From Roseimaritima sp. (GTDB taxonomy: Bacteria; Planctomycetota; Planctomycetia; Pirellulales; Pirellulaceae), in NCBI GenBank assembly GCA_007124075.1, contig SLFV01000120.1, forward strand, positions 1 to 7,527: DNA of 7,527 nt. The letters are read 5' to 3'. Of this stretch, positions 1 through 5,607 are shown in pieces. Position 1 is the stretch's first letter; every line of letters starts with the position of its first letter. The notes beneath the pieces are model-generated. The model saw nothing but the letters and a program-made list of their open reading frames with translations. It ran no database searches and was not told the origin of the DNA. The position numbers were made by a program, and so were the translations under genes.

Positions 1-9
1 AACAGCCAT
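1..9 (-). CDS. Possible 5' end of a divergent gene leaving the window
   Basis: On the minus strand an ATG at 9-7 is followed by GCT GTT, giving Met-Ala-Val before the window ends. The support is the ribosome-binding site: AGGTGG (complement of 17-22) lies 7 nt upstream of the ATG, closer to consensus than most SD sites in this window. Nothing can be said about the product. If real, this gene is transcribed divergently from csrA and shares the 670-bp region to its right. A chance SD-ATG pair cannot be excluded. Confidence 0.4.
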
Positions 10-409
10 ATTCGATCCACCTATTCAAAGTTCTAGACAGTTACCGTTCACAGGAAACACCGTCAAAATTCAACCCTGATCACGACAAAATCCAAATTCG
101 ATGCCGCAAGCGTCGCGAAAAAACGAAATCCCTTCGCAACAAGGGGTCCGCTTTGAACCACTCCGTCACGAATCGACTTCGCGATCTCGCGTTAAGCTCA
201 ACGTGCAAACGCTACAATACCTTATCTCAATCTGTTCGTCAAAAGCAAGTCGAGCGATGAGAATCTGCTGTTTCAGGCGTCCATGGGCGACCGGCAGCCG
301 GCGTCAGATTGATGCTCCGTCCCGTGACTTGCCCGGTCACGCGAATAACGTGCCTTTTAGAACGAAAAAAACTCGTTACCGCGTCATTGCATGCTAGGGG
401 CTTGACAAA

Positions 410-425
410 GAAAACCTAGGTTTTC
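410..425. repeat. Perfect 16-bp palindrome beside a TTGACA box
   Basis: GAAAACCTAGGTTTTC is a perfect inverted repeat with no spacer. It begins 2 nt after TTGACA (402-407), a consensus -35 hexamer. Outer half-sites CTTGA (401-405) and TCAAG (435-439) add a second, asymmetrically placed inverted pair. The symmetry suggests an operator for a dimeric regulator or a short cruciform/hairpin. No good -10 hexamer stands 16-18 nt from the TTGACA, so whether a promoter is really here is unclear. The position fits control of csrA, the divergent left-hand gene, or both. Confidence 0.5.
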
Positions 426-453
426 ATGGGAATATCAAGCGGCATGGGGCCCA

Positions 454-473
454 GGAAGCAGACCTGGAAGCAG
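454..473 (+). repeat. Direct repeat of GGAAGCAG within a small hairpin
   Basis: The octamer GGAAGCAG occurs at 454-461 and again at 466-473, a 12-nt period. The first copy overlaps a 5-bp inverted repeat, CCAGG (451-455) and CCTGG (463-467), with a 7-nt loop. T runs follow at 474-478 and 485-490. It could be a weak terminator-like structure for transcription entering from the left, or a pair of GGA-containing protein or RNA-binding sites. It lies upstream of the candidate csrA promoter, so it would be in the csrA transcript only if a farther promoter is used. Confidence 0.3.
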
Positions 474-501
474 TTTTTCGGCAATTTTTTACCAGATTTC
501 C

Positions 502-529
502 TTGACTAAGCAATCGCGTGACGTACAGT
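502..529 (+). promoter_or_regulatory. Candidate sigma-70-type promoter for csrA
   Basis: TTGACT (502-507, 5 of 6 consensus bases) and TACAGT (524-529, 4 of 6) are separated by 16 bp. Transcription would start near 536 and give a csrA leader of about 145 nt. No other hexamer pair of this quality was seen in the 180 bases before csrA. This is a hexamer match only. Confidence 0.4.
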
Positions 530-530
530 T

Positions 531-680
531 GGAGGAAAGCGAGGAGTTTCAAGCAAAGCATGCTTCCTGCGCGATGATTTGACACGCCGATGAACGACAA
601 GGCGAGGGGCGGATTCGGTGCCCTCTTGAGGCCGGAGGTCAACAATCGGAATTTTTTCACCGGTCCCAAAGGAATGAAAA
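531..680 (+). promoter_or_regulatory. GGA-rich csrA leader, possible CsrA autoregulation
   Basis: CsrA proteins bind GGA in single-stranded RNA, often in hairpin loops and overlapping the SD of targets; csrA autoregulation is known in enterobacteria. Here GGA occurs at 531, 534, 543, 611, 634, 648 and 671, and the last is part of the csrA SD (AAAGGA, 668-673). The GGA at 634-636 lies in the loop of a short hairpin, TTGA (626-629) pairing with TCAA (639-642). The motifs are seen directly; feedback control is inferred. Confidence 0.35.
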
Positions 681-869
681 ATGTTGGTACTTTCTCGTAA
701 AAAGAATGAGAGCATCGTAATTAACAACGACATCAAGATCGTTGTTGTTGAAATTCGTGGTGATAAGGTTCGTTTGGGCGTGGAGGCGCCGCGTGAGGTG
801 CCCGTGCACCGACGCGAGGTCTACGATGCAATCCAGCGATCCAAATCCGATGCTCCTGAGCAAGTCTAA
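681..869 (+). CDS. csrA: Carbon storage regulator CsrA (RNA-binding translational regulator)
   Basis: CsrA is a small homodimeric cytoplasmic protein that binds GGA motifs in mRNA leaders and changes translation or stability; in many bacteria it controls carbon storage, motility and secretion. The 62-residue product is the usual length. It opens with MLVLSRKKNES, followed by the beta-strand core (IVIN, IKIVVVEI, KVRLGVEAP) and the EVPVHRREVYDAI segment leading into the C-terminal helix. Residues equivalent to the RNA-contacting Leu4, Arg6 and Arg44 of E. coli CsrA are all present. The ATG is fixed by the conserved N-terminus and by AAAGGA 7 nt upstream. The gene appears monocistronic: a hairpin follows 12 nt after the stop, and no flagellar genes or fliW are adjacent here. 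Confidence 0.96.
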   Translation: MLVLSRKKNESIVINNDIKIVVVEIRGDKVRLGVEAPREVPVHRREVYDAIQRSKSDAPEQV

Positions 870-881
870 TTGGAATAAGCG

Positions 882-898
882 AATTCGAGTTTCGAATT
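882..898 (+). terminator. Hairpin after csrA, terminator-like without a T tract
   Basis: AATTCGA (882-888) pairs perfectly with TCGAATT (892-898) around a 3-nt loop, starting 12 nt after the csrA stop codon. No T run follows, so it is not a classical intrinsic terminator. It may protect the mRNA 3' end or assist termination. Confidence 0.35.
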
Positions 899-985
899 AG
901 GTGATAGGATTTGGTAAATGGGTAGGGATTGGCCAGCTGACCAGGTGTTGTTTCCCGGTTGATGGCAGAAAAATTCTAAAGCCGC

Positions 986-1015
986 TTGACGATCGCGGTG
1001 TAGCAGTGCTAGAGT
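986..1015 (+). promoter_or_regulatory. Promoter of the tRNA-Glu gene
   Basis: TTGACG (986-991, 5 of 6) and TAGAGT (1010-1015, 4 of 6) are 18 bp apart. An extended -10 TG stands at 1007-1008, in the correct TGn position. The predicted start near 1022 is about 25 nt before the mature tRNA, giving a short 5' leader suited to RNase P processing. The close placement before a stable RNA gene makes this the best-supported promoter in the window. Confidence 0.6.
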
Positions 1016-1045
1016 GCTAACACGTTTTTGAAACGAGCGTCCTCC

Positions 1046-1117
1046 GGCCCCTTCGTCTAGCGGTTAGGACACCGCCCTTTCACGGCGGCAGCACGGGTTC
1101 GAGTCCCGTAGGGGTCA
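1046..1117 (+). tRNA. tRNA-Glu (anticodon UUC)
   Basis: The full cloverleaf can be drawn. The acceptor stem pairs GGCCCCT (1046-1052) with AGGGGTC (1110-1116), including one G-T pair, and the discriminator base is A1117. The anticodon stem CCGCC/GGCGG (1072-1076 with 1084-1088) encloses a CTTTCAC loop with anticodon TTC at 1079-1081. The T arm is ACGGG/CCCGT around TTCGAGT (1093-1109). The D region carries the TAGCGGTTAGGA segment typical of bacterial tRNA-Glu. CCA is not encoded (TCT follows), so it must be added by nucleotidyltransferase. It charges glutamate for GAA/GAG codons and, by known biology, also feeds tetrapyrrole synthesis in bacteria that use the C5 route. Confidence 0.97.
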
Positions 1118-1150
1118 TCTGGCTACCGGTCTGTACCCATCGCGAACCAT

Positions 1151-1178
1151 AAAAACCCACCAAATCGCTGGTTTTTTT
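1151..1178 (+). terminator. Weak intrinsic terminator after tRNA-Glu
   Basis: AAAAACC (1151-1157) can pair with GGTTTTT (1170-1176), and a shorter ACCA/TGGT stem (1159-1162 with 1169-1172) is an alternative. Seven T residues follow at 1172-1178. The stem is A/T-rich and only moderately stable, but its position 34 nt after the tRNA and the T tract fit termination of the tRNA transcript. Confidence 0.4.
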
Positions 1179-1375
1179 GTGTCTGTGATTGTTCGTGGTG
1201 GCTTTGCCGTCCCCTGCTATCGTGGGTGAATATCTGCGGCACCACGCTTTTTTGCGACGTTCGCCGAGCGGGTGCGCGGGCGATTTTAAGTTAAACTTCC
1301 GGAAGCCTCGGTTTTGGGGCCGAGCTGCCGCCGAAAGATTCATCGATTTAGTAAGCGGGCAGATGAGGTATGGAT

Positions 1376-1404
1376 CTAGGTGCGGCGCTTGCCAGGCCGC
1401 CTAG
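1376..1404. repeat. 29-nt dyad / strong hairpin upstream of the oxidoreductase gene
   Basis: CTAGG (1376-1380) pairs with CCTAG (1400-1404). Inside it, after a 2-nt bulge, CGGC (1383-1386) pairs with GCCG (1396-1399), leaving a 9-nt loop. No T tract follows. The dyad overlaps the -35 box of the candidate promoter at 1389-1417, so it may be an operator; it could also be a terminator-like structure insulating the gene. Confidence 0.4.
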
Positions 1405-1417
1405 ATTTCGGCAGAAT
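1389..1417 (+). promoter_or_regulatory. Candidate promoter for the oxidoreductase-pyrF pair
   Basis: TTGCCA (1389-1394, 5 of 6) and CAGAAT (1412-1417, 4 of 6) are separated by 17 bp. The predicted transcription start near 1424 would exclude the GTG at 1380 as the translation start and leave about 200 nt before the preferred ATG. This is a hexamer match only. Confidence 0.3.
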
Positions 1418-1622
1418 GGCAGACCGGTTGTTGGTATGCATTGGGGTGAGTGTGCCCGTTCTCTATCGCGGTACCCAGGCGTCTTGCTGCCATCCGCCGC
1501 AATTCATGACACCCTCTAAGAATCATCTGGCGTTTGGCTCCTCGCCTGAATCCCTTGATCGCGGTCGGTTCCTTGCCGCTGCGTCACTCGCCACCCTCGT
1601 CGTTCAAAAAGTGCTTGCTCCA

Positions 1623-3944
1623 ATGAATATGTTACGCTGGACGTTCCTTGTCTGCCTGCAATCCGTTGTGCTGACGCAGACGTTTCTCCAAACGCCCTCT
1701 GCGACGGCCGCGGAACTGCTGATCGAAGCCGAAGCATTCGACGACCGCGGCGGCTGGAAATTGGACACTCAGTTTATCCAGACAATGGGTTCACCCTACC
1801 TGCTGGCTCATGGTTTGGGGGAACCGGTCGAAGACGCAACCACAACGATTCAGGTGCCTGAGGCTGCGGAGTATTCGGTTTATGTTCGCACGCTTGACTG
1901 GGTTGCTCGCTGGGCGGCACCGGGGAAGCCCGGTCGTTTTGCGTTATCGGTCAATGGCCGCCGATTACCGGTTACCTTTGGCACTGAGGGCTCCGACTGG
2001 CACTGGCAGTCTGGCGGTAAAGTCCGCTTACCCGCCGGTGAGGTCAAGCTTGCTGTCCATGATCTGACGGGTTTCTGTGGCCGGGTCGACGCGATCTACC
2101 TCACGACGGAGGCCGCACCTCCGCCAAATGATTCGAGTGTAATGTCGCCCTGGCGCCGGAGTTTGTTGGGGCTGCAGGGGGATGCGATCGAGAAACGTGA
2201 TTACGACCTCGTGGTCGTAGGTGGGGGGTATGCAGGGACCGCCGCCGCTTTGTCAGCCGCTCGAATGGGGTGCCGCGTGGCGCTTATTCAGGAACGTGGT
2301 GTCCTGGGAGGAAACGGGTCCAGCGAGGTCCGTGTTTGGTCGCAGGGACTGATTCGGCGAGGACGGTATCCGCGCATCGGGGAAATTGTAGAAGAGTTTT
2401 GCGATCATGCTACGAAGTCGCCCGGTACCGCTGAGGAGTTCGGGGATGAATTGAAGGAGCAGATCGTAAGGGACGAGGAAAATATCGATCTATTCCTAAA
2501 TCATCACGCATTTCAGGCCGCCAGTTCGGATTTGGGAATTGAATCGGTCGATGCGTTTGATGTTCGCAGCGGCCAGATCCGTCGGTTTACTGCCCCACTG
2601 TTTGCCGACTGTACCGGGCATGCTTGGCTGGGGGCATGGGTGAACGCCGATTATGATCAAACGCCCACGGGCCGCATGGGGATGAGCAACATGTGGGCGT
2701 GGGCGGAACGGGACGCGCCGCAGACCTTTTCTGAAACGCCCTGGGCGTTGCCGCTGACGATGCGCGATTTCCCCTATCCGCGGGATTATCACGGGCAGTG
2801 GTTTTGGGAAAGCGGGTTTGATAAGGATCCCATTGTGGATGCGGAAGCGATCCGTGATTGGAACTTGCGGGCCGTTTTTGGGGCCTTCAACGCGATGAAA
2901 AATGGGGACGGAGCGGACAAGCACGAGCGGGCGATTTTGACTTGGGTCGCTTTTATTGGTGGTCCGCGTGAGAGTCGCCGTCTTTTAGGTGACGTGATTT
3001 TGACGCAAGATCACATCGTAGAAAAACACCAGTTTCCCGATGGTTGCGTGCCCAGCACGTGGAGCATCGATCTGCATTACCCCAAAGAACAGTATGCGAA
3101 GAAATTTCCGGACAATCCTTTCATCAGCGTGGCAGTTTTCGACCGTCGTGTTGATCGATCGTTCGGGTACCCTATTCCGTACCGTTGTTTCTATTCGCGA
3201 AACATCCCTAACCTGTTCATGGCGGGCAGGTGTATCAGCGTGACGCATGAAGCGCTTGGGACTGTGCGAGTCATGAAGACCTGTGGCATGATGGGGGAAG
3301 TCGTCGGGCGGGCGGCGTCAGTGTGCATCGCCAAGGATTGCATGCCGCGGGATGTTTACCAGCGTTACTGGTCTGATCTGGACCAATTGCTACGCCTGCC
3401 AGGTCTGGCACGGCGACCAACCGTTGAGGCTGCGATCCGCATCCCCGATGACGCGCTTGAGGAGGCCAGTCCGTATGGATTGGAGGGAGGAATCGATCCC
3501 GCGAAAATTCAAGGGATTGTCGTGGACGACCGTGATGCGGTCTTGCAAGGTTCGTGGACCAGTGGCGATGGGCTCAAGGGCTATGTCGGATCGGGGTACC
3601 GCTACGCAACACCCAGCTCCGGTGCGACTGCCAGCTTCAAAGTGAGGGTACAGGAGCCAGGGCAGTACTCCTTGCAGGTTTTGTACGGCCCGCATCCTAA
3701 TCGGGGGACGGCGGTTCCGGTGCAATGGGAAGTTGACGGGCGGTTTGTAGGTGAGCAGCGGATAAGCATGCGGGGCGAGCCAACCACAAAGTATGTGGAA
3801 GCAAAGCTAGCCGATCTGGACCTCCGCGGTGGTCAGACCTTGACGATGACCATCGGTACCGAGGGGGCTGGCGGTTATGTGCATGTGGACGCGATTCGCT
3901 TGGTATTGATCGAATCAGATAAGCCCTCGCGTGGCAAGGAATAG
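1623..3944 (+). CDS. Exported FAD-dependent oxidoreductase with two flanking carbohydrate-binding-like domains
   Basis: The 773-residue product starts with a Sec-type signal: a short basic n-region, a hydrophobic stretch (LRWTFLVCLQSVVL) and an ATA cleavage site near residue 29. Residues about 31-180 form a beta-rich domain opening with LLIEAEAF, like carbohydrate-binding modules. The FAD domain begins at residue 193 with a Rossmann motif G200-G202-G205 and the LGGNGSSEVRV segment, and includes GGPRESRRLLGD and NLFMAGRCIS (530-539), typical of the FAD_oxidored family (PF12831). Residues about 632-765 resemble the Golvesin/xanthan-lyase C-terminal domain (VVDDRDA, GSGYRYAT, VHVDAIRL). The substrate is unknown; a sugar or polysaccharide-linked oxidation is inferred. 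The start is uncertain: ATG 1629 or in-frame ATG 1506 are possible and none has a clear SD. pyrF follows after 7 nt. Confidence 0.88.
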   Translation: MNMLRWTFLVCLQSVVLTQTFLQTPSATAAELLIEAEAFDDRGGWKLDTQFIQTMGSPYLLAHGLGEPVEDATTTIQVPEAAEYSVYVRTLDWVARWAAPGKPGRFALSVNGRRLPVTFGTEGSDWHWQSGGKVRLPAGEVKLAVHDLTGFCGRVDAIYLTTEAAPPPNDSSVMSPWRRSLLGLQGDAIEKRDYDLVVVGGGYAGTAAALSAARMGCRVALIQERGVLGGNGSSEVRVWSQGLIRRGRYPRIGEIVEEFCDHATKSPGTAEEFGDELKEQIVRDEENIDLFLNHHAFQAASSDLGIESVDAFDVRSGQIRRFTAPLFADCTGHAWLGAWVNADYDQTPTGRMGMSNMWAWAERDAPQTFSETPWALPLTMRDFPYPRDYHGQWFWESGFDKDPIVDAEAIRDWNLRAVFGAFNAMKNGDGADKHERAILTWVAFIGGPRESRRLLGDVILTQDHIVEKHQFPDGCVPSTWSIDLHYPKEQYAKKFPDNPFISVAVFDRRVDRSFGYPIPYRCFYSRNIPNLFMAGRCISVTHEALGTVRVMKTCGMMGEVVGRAASVCIAKDCMPRDVYQRYWSDLDQLLRLPGLARRPTVEAAIRIPDDALEEASPYGLEGGIDPAKIQGIVVDDRDAVLQGSWTSGDGLKGYVGSGYRYATPSSGATASFKVRVQEPGQYSLQVLYGPHPNRGTAVPVQWEVDGRFVGEQRISMRGEPTTKYVEAKLADLDLRGGQTLTMTIGTEGAGGYVHVDAIRLVLIESDKPSRGKE

Positions 3945-3951
3945 CGTCAAT

Positions 3952-4869
3952 ATGCATTCTTTACCTTTTGCCGATCGTTTGTGCCAACGGATCCAGCAGA
4001 CTGGTTCAGTTGCCTGTGTGGGGCTGGATCCCCGGGCCAACTTCCTGCCGGAGTCCTTGCAGCCCGCTGAGAAAGGCGATCCGCGGCAGTGGGCACGAGC
4101 TTTCGAACGATTCTGCATCGAGATCATTGATGTTGTTGCGGATAAAGTGCCCGTGGTCAAACCACAGGCAGCGTTTTTCGAGCAACTGGGGCCTGTGGGT
4201 ATGCAGGGCCTGTTCAATGTGATTCAGCATGCCACCGGCAAAGGGCTGCTGGTCATTGTTGATGGCAAGCGAAACGATATTGGCTCGACCGCCCAGGCAT
4301 ACGCCCAGGCGTATCTAGGCCGAGGTAGCGGCAGTCCGTGGGGTAGCGATGCATTGACCGTCAGCCCTTACTTGGGCAGCGACAGTTTGGAGCCATTTCT
4401 TCAGCAGTGTGAAACCGTCGGTGCGGGAATCTTTGTTCTTGTGAAAACCAGCAACCCAGGAGGTGGTCTGTTGCAGGACCGCCAGACCGAGAACGAAACC
4501 GTTTATCAAGCGGTTGCCCGGTTGGTAGAAGGTTTTAATGAAGGACGCTGTGGGCTATTCGGTTACGGTCCGGTCGGCGCGGTGGTTGGTGCCACTTATC
4601 CCGATCAATTGGCAAAGTTACGAGCGTTAATGCCGCGAACGATCATCCTGATCCCCGGCTTTGGTGCGCAGGGGGGAGCGGCCGCCGATGTCGCTGCCGG
4701 TTTCGATGCTTCGGGTTTGGGGGCGATCGTCAATAATTCTCGGAATCTAATCTTTGCCTACCGCCGGCCGGAGTTCTCCAGCCGGTTTGGTGATCTTCGT
4801 TGGCAAGACGCGGTTGCTGCAGCAACGGACCAAATGAACCAGCAATTGCGGCAGGTCTTAACCGATTGA
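3952..4869 (+). CDS. pyrF: Orotidine 5'-phosphate decarboxylase, type 2
   Basis: PyrF removes CO2 from orotidine 5'-monophosphate to give UMP, the last step of de novo pyrimidine synthesis, in the cytoplasm. The 305-residue length fits the longer type-2 subfamily rather than the roughly 230-residue classical form. Visible motifs are VGLDPR (Asp26), VKPQAAFFE (Lys70), the catalytic DGKRND box (Asp104, Lys106, Asp109) followed by IGSTA, SPYLGSD, VKTSNPGG, the PGFGAQGG phosphate-loop region and NNSRNLIFAY with Arg264. All expected catalytic residues are present. ATG 3952 is preferred because AAGGAA (3936-3941) lies 10 nt upstream; a GTG at 3931 would overlap the previous gene. The 7-nt gap after the oxidoreductase suggests one transcript. 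No other pyrimidine gene is adjacent. Confidence 0.95.
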   Translation: MHSLPFADRLCQRIQQTGSVACVGLDPRANFLPESLQPAEKGDPRQWARAFERFCIEIIDVVADKVPVVKPQAAFFEQLGPVGMQGLFNVIQHATGKGLLVIVDGKRNDIGSTAQAYAQAYLGRGSGSPWGSDALTVSPYLGSDSLEPFLQQCETVGAGIFVLVKTSNPGGGLLQDRQTENETVYQAVARLVEGFNEGRCGLFGYGPVGAVVGATYPDQLAKLRALMPRTIILIPGFGAQGGAAADVAAGFDASGLGAIVNNSRNLIFAYRRPEFSSRFGDLRWQDAVAAATDQMNQQLRQVLTD

Positions 4870-4876
4870 CACGCGA

Positions 4877-4893
4877 GTGCCTTCGTGAGGCAC
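4877..4893. terminator. Hairpin between convergent pyrF and the minus-strand gene
   Basis: GTGCCT (4877-4882) pairs perfectly with AGGCAC (4888-4893) around a 5-nt loop, 7 nt after the pyrF stop. There is no T tract on either strand. Its place in the 80-bp convergent gap suits a shared terminator or 3'-end stabiliser. Confidence 0.35.
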
Positions 4894-4949
4894 CGGGCAG
4901 CACGAAGCCTCTTGGCATCACCGCATGGGCGGCCGGGACACGGCTGACG

Positions 4950-5483
4950 CTAGTTCGACGCGACAGTTCCCGTGATCGTCGTGTCGTAGGTTCCGGCGGC
5001 GAAGGTGCCGAATTCATCGGTCAAAAAGCTCACCGTCAACTCCACGTTGGCTCGTCCCACCCCGTCACTGCTAGCGGTGACCGCTGCTTGCGTCTTGCCA
5101 GCGGAGTAATCGGTTGCATCGGTTGGCACGTTGACCGTCCAAGCAGCCGGCCCATGAACCACCCCAATAGACAAATCTAATTGCAGGTCGCGTCGCGAGG
5201 TGGCGTCGGTCTTGTGCACAAACGGGGAATCGGCTGCTAGCGTGACGTTGATTCCGCTCAGTACGTTTCCACGCACTATCCAAGCCTGCGGGGGGAACGC
5301 TTGGGGATTGTCTGTTTCGTCGTGAATAATGCTGTGCGAATTTGGCGCGATCACGGAGACGTTTGCAGGTACGACGACACTGAAGGTCTGTGTCCCCGTG
5401 GATTGTGCATTGGTCACGGGTGCGATCATCATGCTGCAGCAGAGCGAAACGATTAGGGTCACAAATTGGAATTGAAACTTCAT
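4950..5483 (-). CDS. Small secreted beta-rich protein of unrecognised family
   Basis: The 177-residue product has a clear Sec signal: MKFQFQF, a hydrophobic core (VTLIVSLCCSMMIAPV) and cleavage after TNA at residue 26. The two cysteines there do not form a lipobox, and the mature part has no cysteine. The mature 151 residues are rich in Thr, Ser, Val and Ala with alternating hydrophobic strands, an unusual HDETD segment (54-58) and a C-terminus reading GTYDTTITGTVASN. This resembles an all-beta immunoglobulin-like or pilin-like fold. ATG 5483 is chosen over an upstream start at 5648 because the signal peptide begins here and GAAGG (complement of 5492-5496) lies 8 nt upstream. A surface or matrix role is only inferred from the signal. 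It converges on pyrF and diverges from the next gene. Confidence 0.8.
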   Translation of the reverse strand: MKFQFQFVTLIVSLCCSMMIAPVTNAQSTGTQTFSVVVPANVSVIAPNSHSIIHDETDNPQAFPPQAWIVRGNVLSGINVTLAADSPFVHKTDATSRRDLQLDLSIGVVHGPAAWTVNVPTDATDYSAGKTQAAVTASSDGVGRANVELTVSFLTDEFGTFAAGTYDTTITGTVASN

Positions 5484-5525
5484 TTCGATTGCCTTCGGAA
5501 AAGATAGGTGGCGACAAAGAGGCTT

Positions 5526-5550
5526 CCCCTTGCAGTCTGGTGACCAGGGG
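5526..5550. repeat. Nested inverted repeat in the divergent region
   Basis: CTGG/CCAG (5537-5540 with 5544-5547) forms an inner stem with a TGA loop, part of an 11-bp odd palindrome. CCC/GGG (5527-5529 with 5548-5550) adds an outer stem separated by a one-sided 7-nt bulge. It would lie in the 5' leader of the minus-strand gene, about 43 nt before its ATG, if transcription starts farther upstream. Confidence 0.35.
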
Positions 5551-5591
5551 TTAGAAACGGTTACCTCGGATATGCCCCACAGCAGATCGGT

Positions 5592-5607
5592 CCCTTTACC
5601 CAAAGGG
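5592..5607. repeat. Perfect 6-bp-stem hairpin in the divergent region
   Basis: CCCTTT (5592-5597) and AAAGGG (5602-5607) pair around ACCC. No T tract is present on either strand, so a terminator is unlikely. An operator or leader structure for one or both divergent genes is possible. Confidence 0.4.

Larger units (their letters stand above)
10..680. other. Long non-coding region upstream of csrA
   Basis: No convincing gene is visible in these 671 bases. Short open frames exist on both strands, including one at 101-397 and an unstarted plus-strand frame at 3-260. Their translations are basic, low in hydrophobic pattern and lack SD sites, so they look like chance. The region has structure in its right half: a TTGACA box with a perfect palindrome (402-425), a repeated GGAAGCAG octamer (454-473), a candidate promoter (502-529) and a GGA-rich stretch leading to csrA. 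Bases 23-400 show nothing further that I can name. Confidence 0.6.
1118..1622. other. Region between tRNA-Glu and the oxidoreductase gene
   Basis: No independent gene is supported in these 505 bases. The left third holds a weak terminator (1151-1178). The middle contains a 10-bp palindrome CTTCCGGAAG (1296-1305) and a small inverted repeat CTCGG/CCGAG (1307-1311 with 1320-1324, 8-nt loop). The right part carries a strong dyad (1376-1404) and a candidate promoter (1389-1417). From 1380 onward the frame of the oxidoreductase stays open, with a GTG at 1380 and an ATG at 1506, so part of 1506-1622 may be coding if the true start is upstream. Confidence 0.5.

Noticed and set aside
3..260. Plus-strand frame open from the window edge, possible tail of an upstream gene
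   Set aside because: Very basic translation with no hydrophobic periodicity, and it conflicts with the better supported minus-strand start at base 9.
101..397. Plus-strand open frame of 98 codons before csrA
   Set aside because: Basic, low-complexity translation without domain pattern or SD; overlaps no conserved signal and looks like chance in non-coding DNA.
1046..1117. tRNA-Glu as an integration (att) site for a genomic island
   Set aside because: No integrase gene and no repeat of the tRNA 3' end were seen elsewhere in the window.
1189..1404. 71-codon plus-strand frame between the tRNA and oxidoreductase genes
   Set aside because: No SD, no recognisable pattern, and it spans the palindromes and the dyad at 1376-1404.
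2496..2924. 142-codon minus-strand frame inside the oxidoreductase gene
   Set aside because: Antisense shadow of a well-supported coding frame; its Pro/Arg/His-rich translation is typical of such shadows.
3931..3951. GTG at 3931 as the pyrF start
   Set aside because: It would overlap the upstream gene, adds seven residues not expected in the family, and lacks the well-placed SD that serves ATG 3952.
4800..5180. 126-codon plus-strand frame crossing the pyrF end and the minus-strand secreted gene
   Set aside because: It overlaps two better genes in other frames, and its translation shows no domain or signal.
5433..5443. Lipobox at the double cysteine in the minus-strand secreted protein signal
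   Set aside because: The residue before the first cysteine is Leu and before the second is Cys; neither fits the small-residue requirement. A normal TNA cleavage site follows.
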